Both the position numbers and the translations under genes were made by a program. Positions 13,641 to 24,843 of a DNA stretch of 64,000 nucleotides are shown piece after piece. Under the pieces are notes generated by a model, which saw only the letters and a list, made by a program, of their open reading frames with translations, was not told the DNA's origin and searched no databases. Within the stretch, counting starts at the first letter, position 1. Every line of letters begins with the position of its first letter. Source of the DNA: Albifimbria verrucaria (lineage: Eukaryota; Ascomycota; Sordariomycetes; Hypocreales; Stachybotryaceae); NCBI GenBank assembly GCA_020081605.1, contig JAHREC010000018.1:5518001-5582000 (forward strand). Direction: 5' to 3'.

Positions 13641-13650
13641 GGTATATATT
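13641..13650 (-). promoter_or_regulatory. TATA-like element upstream of the ligase gene
   Basis: A TATATA-containing stretch lies about 190 bases 5' of the inferred ligase start codon. It could be the core promoter with a leader of roughly 150 bases. Assigned by position and sequence only. Confidence 0.3.
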
Positions 13651-15050
13651 AACCAGGAAAAGAAGCGCCTGCGATCCTTAGTGAATGAGAAAGATACAAG
13701 AGTAGGAAATGGCTTGATGAACAGGAAGCTGATGCTGAATGAGTTCCTCGATTATGGCCGGGTCCCTGGTTTCGATATATAGCTGGATTCCTTCTGGCAG
13801 AGGAGCAGGTAAATCACAGGCCCCCAACACATCACCCCACGAGACCCCTCCACTGGGCCATGATTCCAAGAATAGTGACAGGTGGCAGGAGAAGGGACGA
13901 AAAAGAAACCAGGCTTGACATGGATGAGGGTCTCTAGTGGGATGGGGATTCTCTGGGGCCCAAGGCCTGACAGGGATATCTTGCCATGCCACACAACGCC
14001 ATGCAGAAACGCACGCCCCCTTGCTCTCGCTCTCTCCTTTACCTGTCCACCTCCTCTTGTGCTTGGCTTATGCCGTTGCACACAAATGATGTACACTGTC
14101 TATCTCATGGGAACAAGAGAGGGGCCGTGTTCCCCCTCTAGGACCAGGGCAAGGCCACCAAATTGCTACAGGGATGCAGGTAAGGCCGGCTTTCTGAGTC
14201 AAGGGGCAAAGGCTCTACGCAGCCAGTATTACGCTCAGAAGCCCCAGGCGAACGCCCAGGAACAGAGCAGAGAGCCCACCCAGAGAGCCGAAACAGCCAC
14301 CAGGGACAGGTTTGATCATAAGACGGACCACTCCGCCTCTGCTATTAGTCGATCTTGAACTGCGCGTCCCCATTTCCCTGAGCCGACGAAGGCATTTGGC
14401 GGCCCCAGTTACTAAGCATGGAAGCTCCCGGCATGGAGTTGGTGGCGTCTTCAACCCAAAACAATTTGCCTTTTGCCTCTGGTCCTCTTGGCCGCTACCC
14501 ACCCATGGAGCTTAACATAGAAACACATGTACGTAAGGCTGGAGCTGCAAGGTACGGGGCTTCCGAGCAGCTGCGTTTCCAGCTGGATGGTCTAATGATG
14601 ACATCTCCTTATCCACAGAGCCATGGCTCAGTTAGAGCTTAACCTGTGTAACACATTGATTAGGCGTCAGAAAGGGTGTGCTCAAAGGACTTAGGCGAAG
14701 CTCGCAGAATAGTAATTCAACCAAATGCCAAGTGGGATATTCCACTCACTAGCCGGGGATGCAAGAAATCATATGTACAATCGTCTTATTCATAGCTCCT
14801 CAGGGTTCCAGCCACTCACTTTCACACCAGCAAACCTGGCCGCCTTGTCCATCGAAATGACCCGAGCGGGCCGTACAGGGACCAACCACCCACCACCCCT
14901 TCCTCCACTGTGCAAGATTCACAGCAGAGATGTGGCGCCCTCATCAAACGGTCCCTTGCAGGCAAGCATCCTGTGGATCTGCTTCATCCCCATCGCCACC
15001 GCTTGGGGCCGAAGCCTCGTTCTTCAGCTGCCAGAGTCAAAGCTTTTGAC
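13651..15050. other. Intergenic region between ligase and aldolase-like gene
   Basis: About 1.4 kb. It should hold the ligase promoter and the aldolase gene's 3' flank. I find no protein-like reading frame or RNA gene in it. Confidence 0.5.
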
Positions 15051-16529
15051 TCACGCGACAACGTCCAGCTTGATGTCATCCAAACCAGCTGAGATGACGT
15101 CGCCGGCCAGCTCAATCTCCATTTGGATGTCGGGCTGGGCCTCCTCGTAGAGCCAGTGCTTCTCACCAGCCATGAGGTAGTTGTTGTAGGCCAGCTCATG
15201 CGGGATGATCTTCTTCTTGAGCTCTGGGTTGCCAGCGCAGGCTGCCTCAACCTTGAGCTGGATATCACAGCTGCGGTCTACGAGGCCGATGAGGAAAGCG
15301 GCCTCGTCGACGGTATGGCCCACAGAAATAAGACCGTGGTTCATGAGCAGGGCAGCCTTACCACGCTTGCCCAGGGCGCGGGCGATCTGCTGGCCCTCCT
15401 GCTCGGCAGTCACGATGCCAGCATACTCGGTGTCGACGGCCAAGACGCCGTACAGATCGCAGATGTCCTGGGTGATCATGTCAAGAGGCTTACCGAAGGC
15501 ACACCAGGCGCGGCCAGCAATGGTGTGAGCGTGGCAGATGGCGTGAATATCCTCACGAGCCTTGTGTAGTTCAGAGTGAATATAGTAGCCGGGGTTGTTT
15601 GCCGGGCGGGTCTGTGGTATCCCATCGTCAGAAAAAGGCAGTCCTGGTTACGGATCGAACAGATCTTGCAGAAGGATGATGAACCCGTAGGCAGGGAGTT
15701 GGGGTGTGACCCGTGCCTCACGTAAGTGAGAACGTGGGAGCAGGGTGAAGGTCGCACGGGACACAGCCGATGCAGAGACCCGCGTAAGCCGTGCGTAGAA
15801 AAGGTTCATCTTTCGGCGGGAGGGTAGGGATTGCTTCCCATACTCTAGTTGATGCTGGCCAACTTTGGCCGGGGTTGGGAAGGAACGGCAAGATCATCGG
15901 AGTCACTTACACGGTTACCACCGACAATTGCGCCGTCGGCAATTCTCAGGCAGAGCATGTCAGACCCATTGAGCAGGGAGAAGTGCCGGCCAATTGGGTT
16001 CATCCAGATGCAGTCAGGAACTCAGGATCCCTCACGCTGATGTGGCCGGAGATGCCCTCGGTGAAACGATTCCGCGCCCAGTTGCGGAACACGGCGGCCA
16101 TGTGCACGCAGATGTGCTTGCGATGTTCCTGGAAGGAGACGAAGGTGGGGATGCCTGTGATGAGCCGGCCAGGGCCTCTGTGTCAGTGACATGGTCAATT
16201 ACAAGACAGTAAACTCAATTGCAATGGCAGTGGTATTGGCCCAAGGCTCTCTTGGATCTTGAAGCAGGCATTAGACAGCAATGACCCAAGCTTTGGTTCT
16301 GCACACCAGCTTTTGAAGACCCAGGGGTAGGTGTAGCTTATAGTTGGTCTGTAAGGTTGGGGTAATGATTACCTGTGAGAGGGTTGGGGCCACGGCTGAG
16401 ACTTGGGAGCTGGCACTCCATTTCCTCAGGCTCTTGGTTCAGCAGATGAGAGCTGGCAGGCTGGGAGGACTTGACAACAGCAGTGGGCTGCGTCTCGGCC
16501 TGGGCAGTGGTAGTGGCAGACGGAGCCAT
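15051..16529 (-). CDS. Class II aldolase/adducin-domain protein
   Basis: Member of the class II aldolase/adducin N-terminal family, zinc-dependent enzymes that cleave or epimerise phosphosugars, with many fungal members of unknown substrate. The domain is recognisable from [45 protein letters not shown], the putative metal-binding [11 protein letters not shown] and [19 protein letters not shown]. The first ~50 residues are a low-complexity Ala/Thr/Gln-rich extension. Exons: 16529-16373, 16154-15911 and 15611-15051, giving about 320 aa. One C is missing near 16017, otherwise exon 2 hits a stop. The second intron is unusually long (about 300 nt). The bases around the start codon match those of the PKS start over 15 nt. 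Its catalytic role in the cluster is unknown; a retro-aldol or decarboxylative step on a pathway intermediate is possible but speculative. Confidence 0.88.
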
Positions 16530-17840
16530 TGTGTTCTGCAGTGATGGCGATGGTAGATGTTTTAGGTGTTAGACTCGAGGTAGCAGCGACGTAATCTTGA
16601 ACAGACGACAGAACACCACTTCTTTGTTTCTCTCTGCTCTGCCTGCTCTTCTGACCAAAGTCGTCGAAAGAGACTCAACGAATATACAAGAAAGAAGGTG
16701 GTTTCAAGATTTCAGGGTGGGGAAGCGGGGAGAATGAAGCCTCCGCCAAACTTTTCTCTCTCCAACAGACAGGATTGTGCGTGAGATCAGGACCAAATGA
16801 GCCGCGGGGACAGAAACTATGAGCTCTTCACCCAGCGTGAGAATGAAAAGGAAAAGCTAGGTTGCTTCCGTGCTTCTTCCTCGCAGGAGGTGAGTTTTAT
16901 CAACGAGGTGGGGGAAGGTGGACACTGGGTGGGATGAGGCGATAATGAGGGCTCCAGCTACTCAAAGGCGTAGCTAGCCGGGCTTTACTATCCATAGGAG
17001 GGATCCTAATTGACCGGAAAAAACAACTGACGTGAGAAACCGAGCGTCTGAGCAGGCTAAACCAGCCAATGGTGGTGACGGGACTGAGGCATAGTAGTCA
17101 TTCAACCCCACAGGGACGGTTCTTAGCATTGCCTGATGAAGATATGTTTAAGACACGGACTAGCTGTTAAGAGACTGAGCATGATGAAAACAATCGGCTG
17201 TTGTCCAGGTACAAAATTCGACGATGCAAAAGACACTGCCTCGTTTAGGGAGGAGCCTCGGCCCCTGGAACAAGGGACACAGACCAAGACTACGAATGAC
17301 CGTTGATCTCCTCAAGGCGTTTTTCCCTCGTCGAAAGTAGCGCTCAACTTACATGATCCTTCATCATGGAGGCATCACGGTTCAGCAGATGCCGCCGGCA
17401 AACCCTGCGAGCTGGGCGTGCGCAATATGCCTTGCTTTAGGGATCAATAAACTCAGAGCGCAGCATCCACGTGCTTGTCCGCACAATCTTCGCCTGCCAC
17501 CCCACGCCCTTTGTAAAACGGCTGGCGGTTTCGTCACTGCATAAATGGCAATCTCGGAGAAGACAGCGAGTTCTTCGTCAGAGAGAGACGGCATCGAGCA
17601 GCACGTGGTGGTGTAGGCATCGTCGACGGAATGTGCCGTTTCCTCCTAGGGCTGAAGTGCACATCATGAAACCCAGCAATCCCTGGGTTTCATGGCACTG
17701 CCGGTAGGGTTCTGCAAGTAAGTCACAGGGCATTGAACTGAGCTACTGGAAGTTGGCCGGTTGCAACGTCTGGTTCGCAGCATTGACGGCCTAGTCGGTC
17801 GTATCGACCAAATGCAGCCCAAAGATAGTATAATAGCTCA

Positions 17841-17862
17841 TCGTCCCCCACATAGGGGACGA
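17841..17862. repeat. Perfect 8-bp inverted repeat with 6-nt loop
   Basis: TCGTCCCC is followed by CACATA and then its exact complement GGGGACGA. It stands in non-coding DNA far from any gene end, so a terminator role is not supported. Confidence 0.6.
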
Positions 17863-18711
17863 TCCATTCGTTTCGAGTAGACGTTTCCATGATAAATCAA
17901 AAAGCTTAACCATTAAGCCCTCTCAGCTCTTGACATTAGCCATCATCAACACCATCCATCCGGGCTGATAGATTGACCGCTTGTTGCTGTGACAGTAATA
18001 TCATATCTCTGCAAAGTCCCACATCGTAGGCTATTGTGGCTCCACCTGTAATCACAATGGCTGGCTTAGGACCTTTACATGCAGTGATCCTCATACGCCA
18101 ACTTACGCCGTACCACATGTTGAGCCAACCGTCAAGATGCTTTACCGAGAGTGGTGCAGACTATCAGAGCTCTCACCCCCTATATGCACACGTGCCATCT
18201 CGACTAGGGCATGAGGCCAAGCTTCGACTGCACCGGCTCTCATGCTTGTGGACGGAGTGCGGCGTCGTCCAGGCGTCTGAATCCTTCGGTCCTGCATTAG
18301 GCATCTGAATGGTCGCCTCGGAGGCTGGCCCTCTACCCTCGAGCCCTGCAACCCACCTCCTCCGCGACTGGGATAGTCGTCTGACTCGGTGGCTCCGAAC
18401 CACCCATCAGTTGCAGCAGGCCCGCCCATTCTGATTCTGACTCTGTAGGATCAAGCGGTGAAATCGGGAAAGCTTGGCACTGCCTCCTCAACCCCCATGA
18501 TGCGACCCATAAGAACTAAATCACCAAGCCCGCCCAGAACACGCATGTATGTACTAGCAAGGTAAGAAATCACACTGCACATTTTCCCTTGACACTAATG
18601 TAAGTTACCACGAATGGCAATGATGCCACATAAAGGTCCAGCTACTGCTGCCCATGCTTACCACCATGATTAGCGTATTCTAAGTATGGCATGGACAGGC
18701 AGCCCTAGACG

Positions 18712-18735
18712 TCCCACCTCCCACCTCCCACTTCC
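18712..18735. repeat. CCCACCT microsatellite, about three copies
   Basis: Three adjoining copies of a 7-base unit in non-coding sequence, the last one diverged. Simple-sequence DNA. Confidence 0.6.
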
Positions 18736-19793
18736 CCATCAACGCCTTCACTCTATCCTCCGCCTTGCCCCTCTCTCCGCTGAGAGAAGCCGCCAACCGC
18801 GCCTTTCCCTACGGAGAGGCTTAGGCTGTGTGGACTGTGAGAGCGGGTCAGTGTGTCCGTGCCCAAGCAGCGCCCGCCTTTGGCACCGGGAGGAAATGCT
18901 TGGGCTACGGTTAGGGGCCCGGACGATACAAGGGGAGGTAAGAAGGGATGAGGGGGTGTCTCCATTGATACGAGTTCCAGTTCCAGAAGCCTTCCTTTTT
19001 CAACACCAGGCCCTGACCTGGAGAAGCGAAGGATTCTGCTGGCTCCACCCAGGTAATCTTAACCCACTGGTGCCCTCCCTCGCATGTACAGAAGGATCGA
19101 CACGGCTGAGCATAAGCGGCTATGACACCCCTTCAGCGCTTGTGTCGGCGATTTCTTGAGGGATACGGATTAGATGGGGACACAAACACAGCAGTGGCGT
19201 TGTGTTTCAGATGGAGAATGCGCAGTGGTAGTATTGGTTTCACGCTGCGCCATTGACGATATCACTCACGAATAATGATTTTTCTCGATAGAACGAAGGC
19301 ATGCTGTGCGCAAAAATGACGAAGTCGCTCTGGATAGAGTCATATCAATTAACTTAGTGATTTGACAAATGTAGCTTGCTGCCCTTCTTGGGACTTGCTG
19401 GGGATGCCTATAGATACTCAAAACAACAAAATAAACAGATATTCAAACGCCCCAAGATCTATACCATCATTTTGATGATGCCCTTATCCCAGTTGAAAAA
19501 GAAAAAACGAACAGTCAATGGACCGAAACCCCCACCGCTAATGATGTTTTCCTACTTGCGTAGGTTTGCCCACTGAACCCCCTGTTGTCATACACAAAAT
19601 ACGCCGCCATCCATTGGGCTTGCAATTGGCAGCCCGCTGATCAACCCATGAGCACATAAGAAAACGAGGTAAAATAGATCATTATACAGGCGGGTAGGGA
19701 GAATGAGGGGAAGGTATTGGTGGAAAGTGGCCAGGGCGAGCTTTCCTTGGCTTTCATCGAACATCGATGTGTTGATTCATGTTGCATATCAGA

Positions 19794-22700
19794 TCATGTT
19801 ATGCAGGTTTGTTGAAGGGTCGAGCTGTGCTTGCTCTTCCTCTCTTCTTTGCAAAGATGCTTCGTAAAGTGACCTGAAGATCGAGTCACGTTCCAATAGT
19901 CGACGGGGCTGTCAAGTTCCATGAGTCGGCCGGCGTCGAGTACAGCCACTTTGTCGTAATCAAGGACAAGTTCAAGCTTGTGCGCAATCTGGACAATAGT
20001 CCATCCATCGAACCGCTCCTTGAGGAGCACATCTACAATTCCACCAGTATGTTCATCCAACCTATTCAATTGGTTAGCCATCGTCTTGTAGACAAGGAAA
20101 ATGGTTGCTTCATCCGGATGCGGGTATGTACTTACGCGCTTGTAAACTCGTCGAGAATCAGGATCCGGCTATTGCGCAGCATAGCTCGTGCAAACACAAG
20201 CAACTGGGCTTCTCCCGGTGAAAAGAAGTCATCACTAATGACAGTATCGAGGCCTCCTCGTGATTTTACTTTAGGCCACAGCTGTACAGCGACAAGCGCT
20301 TCTTCAATCTCTGCATCGCCGACTGTTTGAGAAGGATCCACGTTCAACCGAACTGTGCCATCAAAGACATAAGCTTCTTGCGGCAAAGCCACAAACTTCT
20401 TCCTCACATATTCATGAGGGAGCGTCTTTGTGTTGATGCCATCAACTATAATAGATCCACTATCCAGATCCATCATTCGAAGCAGTGCAAGAGTCAGAGA
20501 ACTCTTTCCACTGCCGGTTCGGCCACAGATAGCAATCTTCTCGCCGGGCTGGACAGTCAGAGAAACTCCATTGATGATTGGTCCGGTGCCAGGATAAGAT
20601 GCCACGACATCGCGAAGCTCGATGTGGCCATGCGTGGGCCAGTTTTCAGCATCCTTGGGTTCCGCCGTTGGGGGTCATCAGCTCCCTCGAGCTTGGTTTC
20701 TTGTACGAAGCTCCTGACACGAGACACAGCACCGAGAGAAATTTCCAGCATGACCCAGAAGGTGACAACAGACTTCATGGTTCCACTGAAACCCAATACG
20801 TTGCTGAGACCCATACCAATATTCCGAGGGCCAATCTCTTCACGGAGAGTTGTAGCCAGCGTGATGAAGACGACAGCGAGAAGCATGATGAACAAATCAG
20901 TGGAGAGGTTGAGCCAACACTGCAGACAAGCAATCTGGTAAGATGGCTGTTGCGATTCGTCAATGAGACCAAGATTCTTCTTCTCATAGCGGTCTTCCCA
21001 TTGGAAGGCACGGATGGTTGGGAGACCAGAAAGTGTCTCGATGAGCTGTGAGTAGAGGGAGCCTTGTGCTCGATATCGAGAAGACGAACTTGTCGTGAAG
21101 TACGCAGGTAGAAGAATTGGATAAGGTAAAGAATCACCATCAGAACTGGTAAAAATGCAGCCATGTACTTTGAGGCAACGGCGACCAAGATGAACTGGGC
21201 AACACTGAAAGAGAGTGTTGTCGCCATGCCGAAAGCAGCACTGGGCAGTTCCATGTCGATTAAACGAAGATCCTGGGAGAATCGGTTGACAGTGATGCCG
21301 CTGTCCACGCTCGCATGGAACGACAAAGGAGCCTTCGAAACAGTTTCCAGCAGCTGATCGTGGAAGATAACACCAGATTTGTCGATAATGCGGACGAGAA
21401 TTTGGTAGATACCACAACCGACAGCGGCGATAGAACCAATACCGAGCACGACGTAGACACCCAGCCATTTGCCGAGATTTCCAAGAGGGTCTTTATCTTC
21501 CGTCCACCATCCCAACCACACAGCTGCGAATCATTAGAACCAGATAATCGTCGTAAAGGTATAAACAGGCATGACTTACTAGGGAAAGAGCCGCAAAAGG
21601 CGTATATGGCCATGGACACGAGCAGGATAGCCAGGGTCGTACGACCCGCAGCCTTTGCGTAGAACCCGTACATTCCGGTATCTCCCAGACGTCGAGACTT
21701 ATCTTCCAGAATTTCCTGATCGGCAAGCTCCTTGGCAGCTGACGTAACAACAGCTGCCGGCTTCCACGAGCTCTTCTTTCGTGAGTCGCCCATCTCTTCA
21801 TCCTCGTATAGTGAGAAATCAAGGACCTGGGCAAGTTCACGAGGGGTTCCTTGTTGCTTAACACTTCCGAACTCATCGAGAAGGATAATATCATCTGCAT
21901 ACCGCAGTCGGCTGACTTTTCAAAGAGTTAGCAGATACATGTTTACCAAGCATAAATTCACTTACCATCAGAAGATGAGGCAACAACCGTCCTGTCTCCA
22001 CCACGAAGCAAGCCGCGGCTGCCAAATAAGCTCTCAAAAACAATCTTCGAAGTCGTGGCATCCAAACCGCTGAGGCAGTCGTCGAAAACAAGGAATTCTC
22101 TTCGTGAGTACAACGCTCTGGCAATGGACTAGACAGGGGATGCGTCAGCTTCACATCTTCATTTGCAAGACCAAATCCTAGAATACTTACCAGACGCTGT
22201 TTCTGACCACCACTCATGGAGATACCCTTTGTTCCAGCTACGGTAGACTCTCCAGCTGGCCAATTGATGAAGTCCTCGTCAAGCGCGACAGCTCTGACAA
22301 CAGTCTTGTACCACTTCTCATCATAATCAGAACTACCGACGATGATACTTCGGACTGTCTCATTGGGCACCCAAGGGATTTGATCGGAAAAGTCATACCA
22401 CCGCTGTAGTTGACACGGATGCTTCCCTTGAAGCTCGAGAGTTCACCAAGCAGTGCTTTCAAAAGAGTCGACTTGCCGCAGCCGACAGGTCCCACGATGA
22501 AGGTTAGAGCGCCTTTTCGAATGTTGAGACCAGTGAGATTGATAACCGGGTCGCTGTCCTTTTCCAGGAGAAAGTTCCGTCCAACGATGCAATAATATCC
22601 TTATCGAGTGTTGCTGAGGGACAACGCTCTTGCGATCCGTCATCTCATAGCTCTCTGATCCGGTGGCTGTGTCAGAAGTAAAGCCGTCACTCTGCTCAGA

Positions 22701-24843
22701 CAGAAGGTGTCGATGTTTCTCGTCCATCAAGTTGATACGAGTGTCGTTGCGCTGTTTGCCATTAAGATGGGCTTGAATACGCAAGAAAGATGTGAAAGCA
22801 CCGGCAAGAATAGGCAACGCAACGATCAAGTTGGAGAGCGGCCCGTTCAGCAGGGTGATTAGAGAGTAGGACGTGAAGATGACCACCAGTTCAGCGGCGT
22901 CGCCCTTCGATTTGGCGATACCGGCGTAGGTAGAGAATGTCAGAATCGGACTCCAAACAGGAACAACAATGACTATATTTGGTCAGTAAGCAGCCCATTG
23001 ATGATCTCCTCCACCATGTAGGATGTTGAAACTCACGCATAACCATGGTTCCGGCTAGCAGCAATCTAAACCGGAGAGAAACTGCTAATTCGGCGGTTCT
23101 CAATCTACGAATAAGCGCAAAGGCCATGTCGTTCAAACCAGAGACTTTGATCCACTTGATGCTTCCAAGAGTCTTGGATGTTGCAGTGACACGAGATTGT
23201 GACGCAGCAATCCAAAGAGCTTGGGCTGTACCTGAGGGAATAGCCATAGATCCGGTCACAAGAATAACCACTTGAAAATGTTAGTAATAACCCGTTAGCA
23301 GGTAAAGAAATACTTACGGAAAGCAACGACGATGGGCATAGCACAAGCAGCTCCCAGCTTACGTCCAATAAGATAAACAGCAATGATAATCTCCACAAGA
23401 CCTGCCCAAAGTTCGTGCAGCTGGTTCATTCCCTGGATGATACCTTCAACGTCGTTACCAACCAATGTGAGAGCACCTGCGGGACTGACACTCTTCGAGG
23501 TTATATCGAGGTTCAGCGACTTCTCGTAAATGAGAGCAATGACACTTCCTCTCATTCTGGCTGCCGATCTACGGACTCGCCAGGCATATTGGCCAGCCGC
23601 AATAGCAGAACCTCCATAAGTCAACAGGAAAGCGCCAATCAATCCGTAACCCCAGTTGTTGAAAATAGAATTGTCGGGCAAGAAGGCGAGGAGAATGGCC
23701 TTTTCCATCAGGAACGGCTGGGTATAGGTGAAGGCGATGATGCATAGTCGCGGGAATACAGGAGCCCATAGACCTAATCGAAAGGCACTCATCCAGACGC
23801 CTATAAGCGCACCAGGTACGCCCTTGTTTGGTGCTGGTGGTTGGACAGGTTAGTAGGGTTCACAGAGGAGCCAAGCTGGCCCATGACTATATGCTTACCT
23901 TCATTCCATGCTTTGGAAAGAGTGCTGTGCAGGCGCACAGATTCCAGTTCTGGATCGAGGGGTATAAATCCTCCAACAACAAATTTCTCTTGAATCCCTT
24001 CTTGAAGAGGGAATCAGCCAAAAGAAACCAGCACGGCTGATTGTGCTGCTCGTGATTTCATAACTGAGGAACTTCTTGGTGAGCAGAATGTTCCGCTTCT
24101 CGGTAGATTCGAGTGCCAGAATGACAATGCGCAGAACCTGACAGAACGTTTGTAGAATAGGAATCGTTTGGTAGTCGCCAAGAAGCCACAGTGTTCGGGT
24201 TCTGGGCAGATCGCAGAGGGTCGTGAGGAAGAAATAGACGGAGAGAACGAATGATGGACGGATCGTACGTTCGTGCTCAAGCCATGATAGCGGGAACACG
24301 GCTAGCGAAGCTGCGAAACCGAGGGCGGCGGCGGGCACAGAGCCGCGGGTGTGTGTGATTGTCTTATCGGAGGTGGAAGCCCATAGTGCAAGGAGAGCAC
24401 CCTGGACTAGTATTAAGCAGAAATTGAAGCCCTATTATGACAGGTGTTAGCGACGAGTGAGCGTCTGCGAGTGTCCAAGCGCAGAATGGAAACGTTTATT
24501 GTTTTCCAACACCAAAGTAAACATCCAGCTTTTGCGCCTTCAGGCTTCTCTTGCGCCAAGAGACAGGGCCCGCTACCAAGTATGGGGAAAGACGTACAAC
24601 TTTGAGAGGCCGTAACACACTGGCGCCAACTTGAACGGGTTGTCGAATTAGTTGCAGTATGCGAAATGGGAGGACGATGAGTAGTATGATTGATACGGGA
24701 ATGGATAGGATGGATTCTTCGAAGAGGAGGGTGAAGTCGAAGCCGCCGCGACAAGTAAGAGCAGTTTGTCCGGGTGCAGGCGGCGGTCCAATGTGAGGCC
24801 CGAACTTGTCGTCGGGACAGAAGATCGGAAGATCTAGCGACAT
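19794..24843 (-). CDS. ABCC-type (MRP-like) full ABC transporter
   Basis: Plasma- or vacuolar-membrane ATP-driven exporter, arranged TMD0-TMD1-NBD1-TMD2-NBD2. Start at 24843 (MSLDLP). Exon 1 is 24843-24598, exon 2 24431-23899, exon 3 begins 23833; at least five further introns follow. TMD0 shows about five hydrophobic segments. NBD1: Walker A GPVGCGKSTLL, signature MSGGQKQRL, Walker B FLVFDDCLSGLD. NBD2: Walker A GRTGSGKSSL, signature replaced by FSPGEAQLL, Walker B ILDEFTSALD, H-loop IAHKLE. NBD1 has Asp at the usual catalytic Glu and no H-loop His (TVVASSSD), so site 1 is degenerate and site 2 canonical, as in the ABCC family. Five one-base C/G losses (near 24009, 23959, 22618, 22577, 22398) split the frame. 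As a cluster neighbour it probably exports the metabolite or confers self-protection; that is inference. Confidence 0.93.

Larger units (their letters stand above)
16530..19793. other. Intergenic region, no gene seen
   Basis: About 3.3 kb between the aldolase-like gene start and the ABC transporter 3' end. It contains a perfect 8-bp hairpin at 17841-17862 and a short CCCACCT triplication at about 18712-18735. Longer open frames, for example plus strand 18686-19159, are Pro/Arg/Ser-rich without known motifs and I do not call them genes. Confidence 0.5.
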
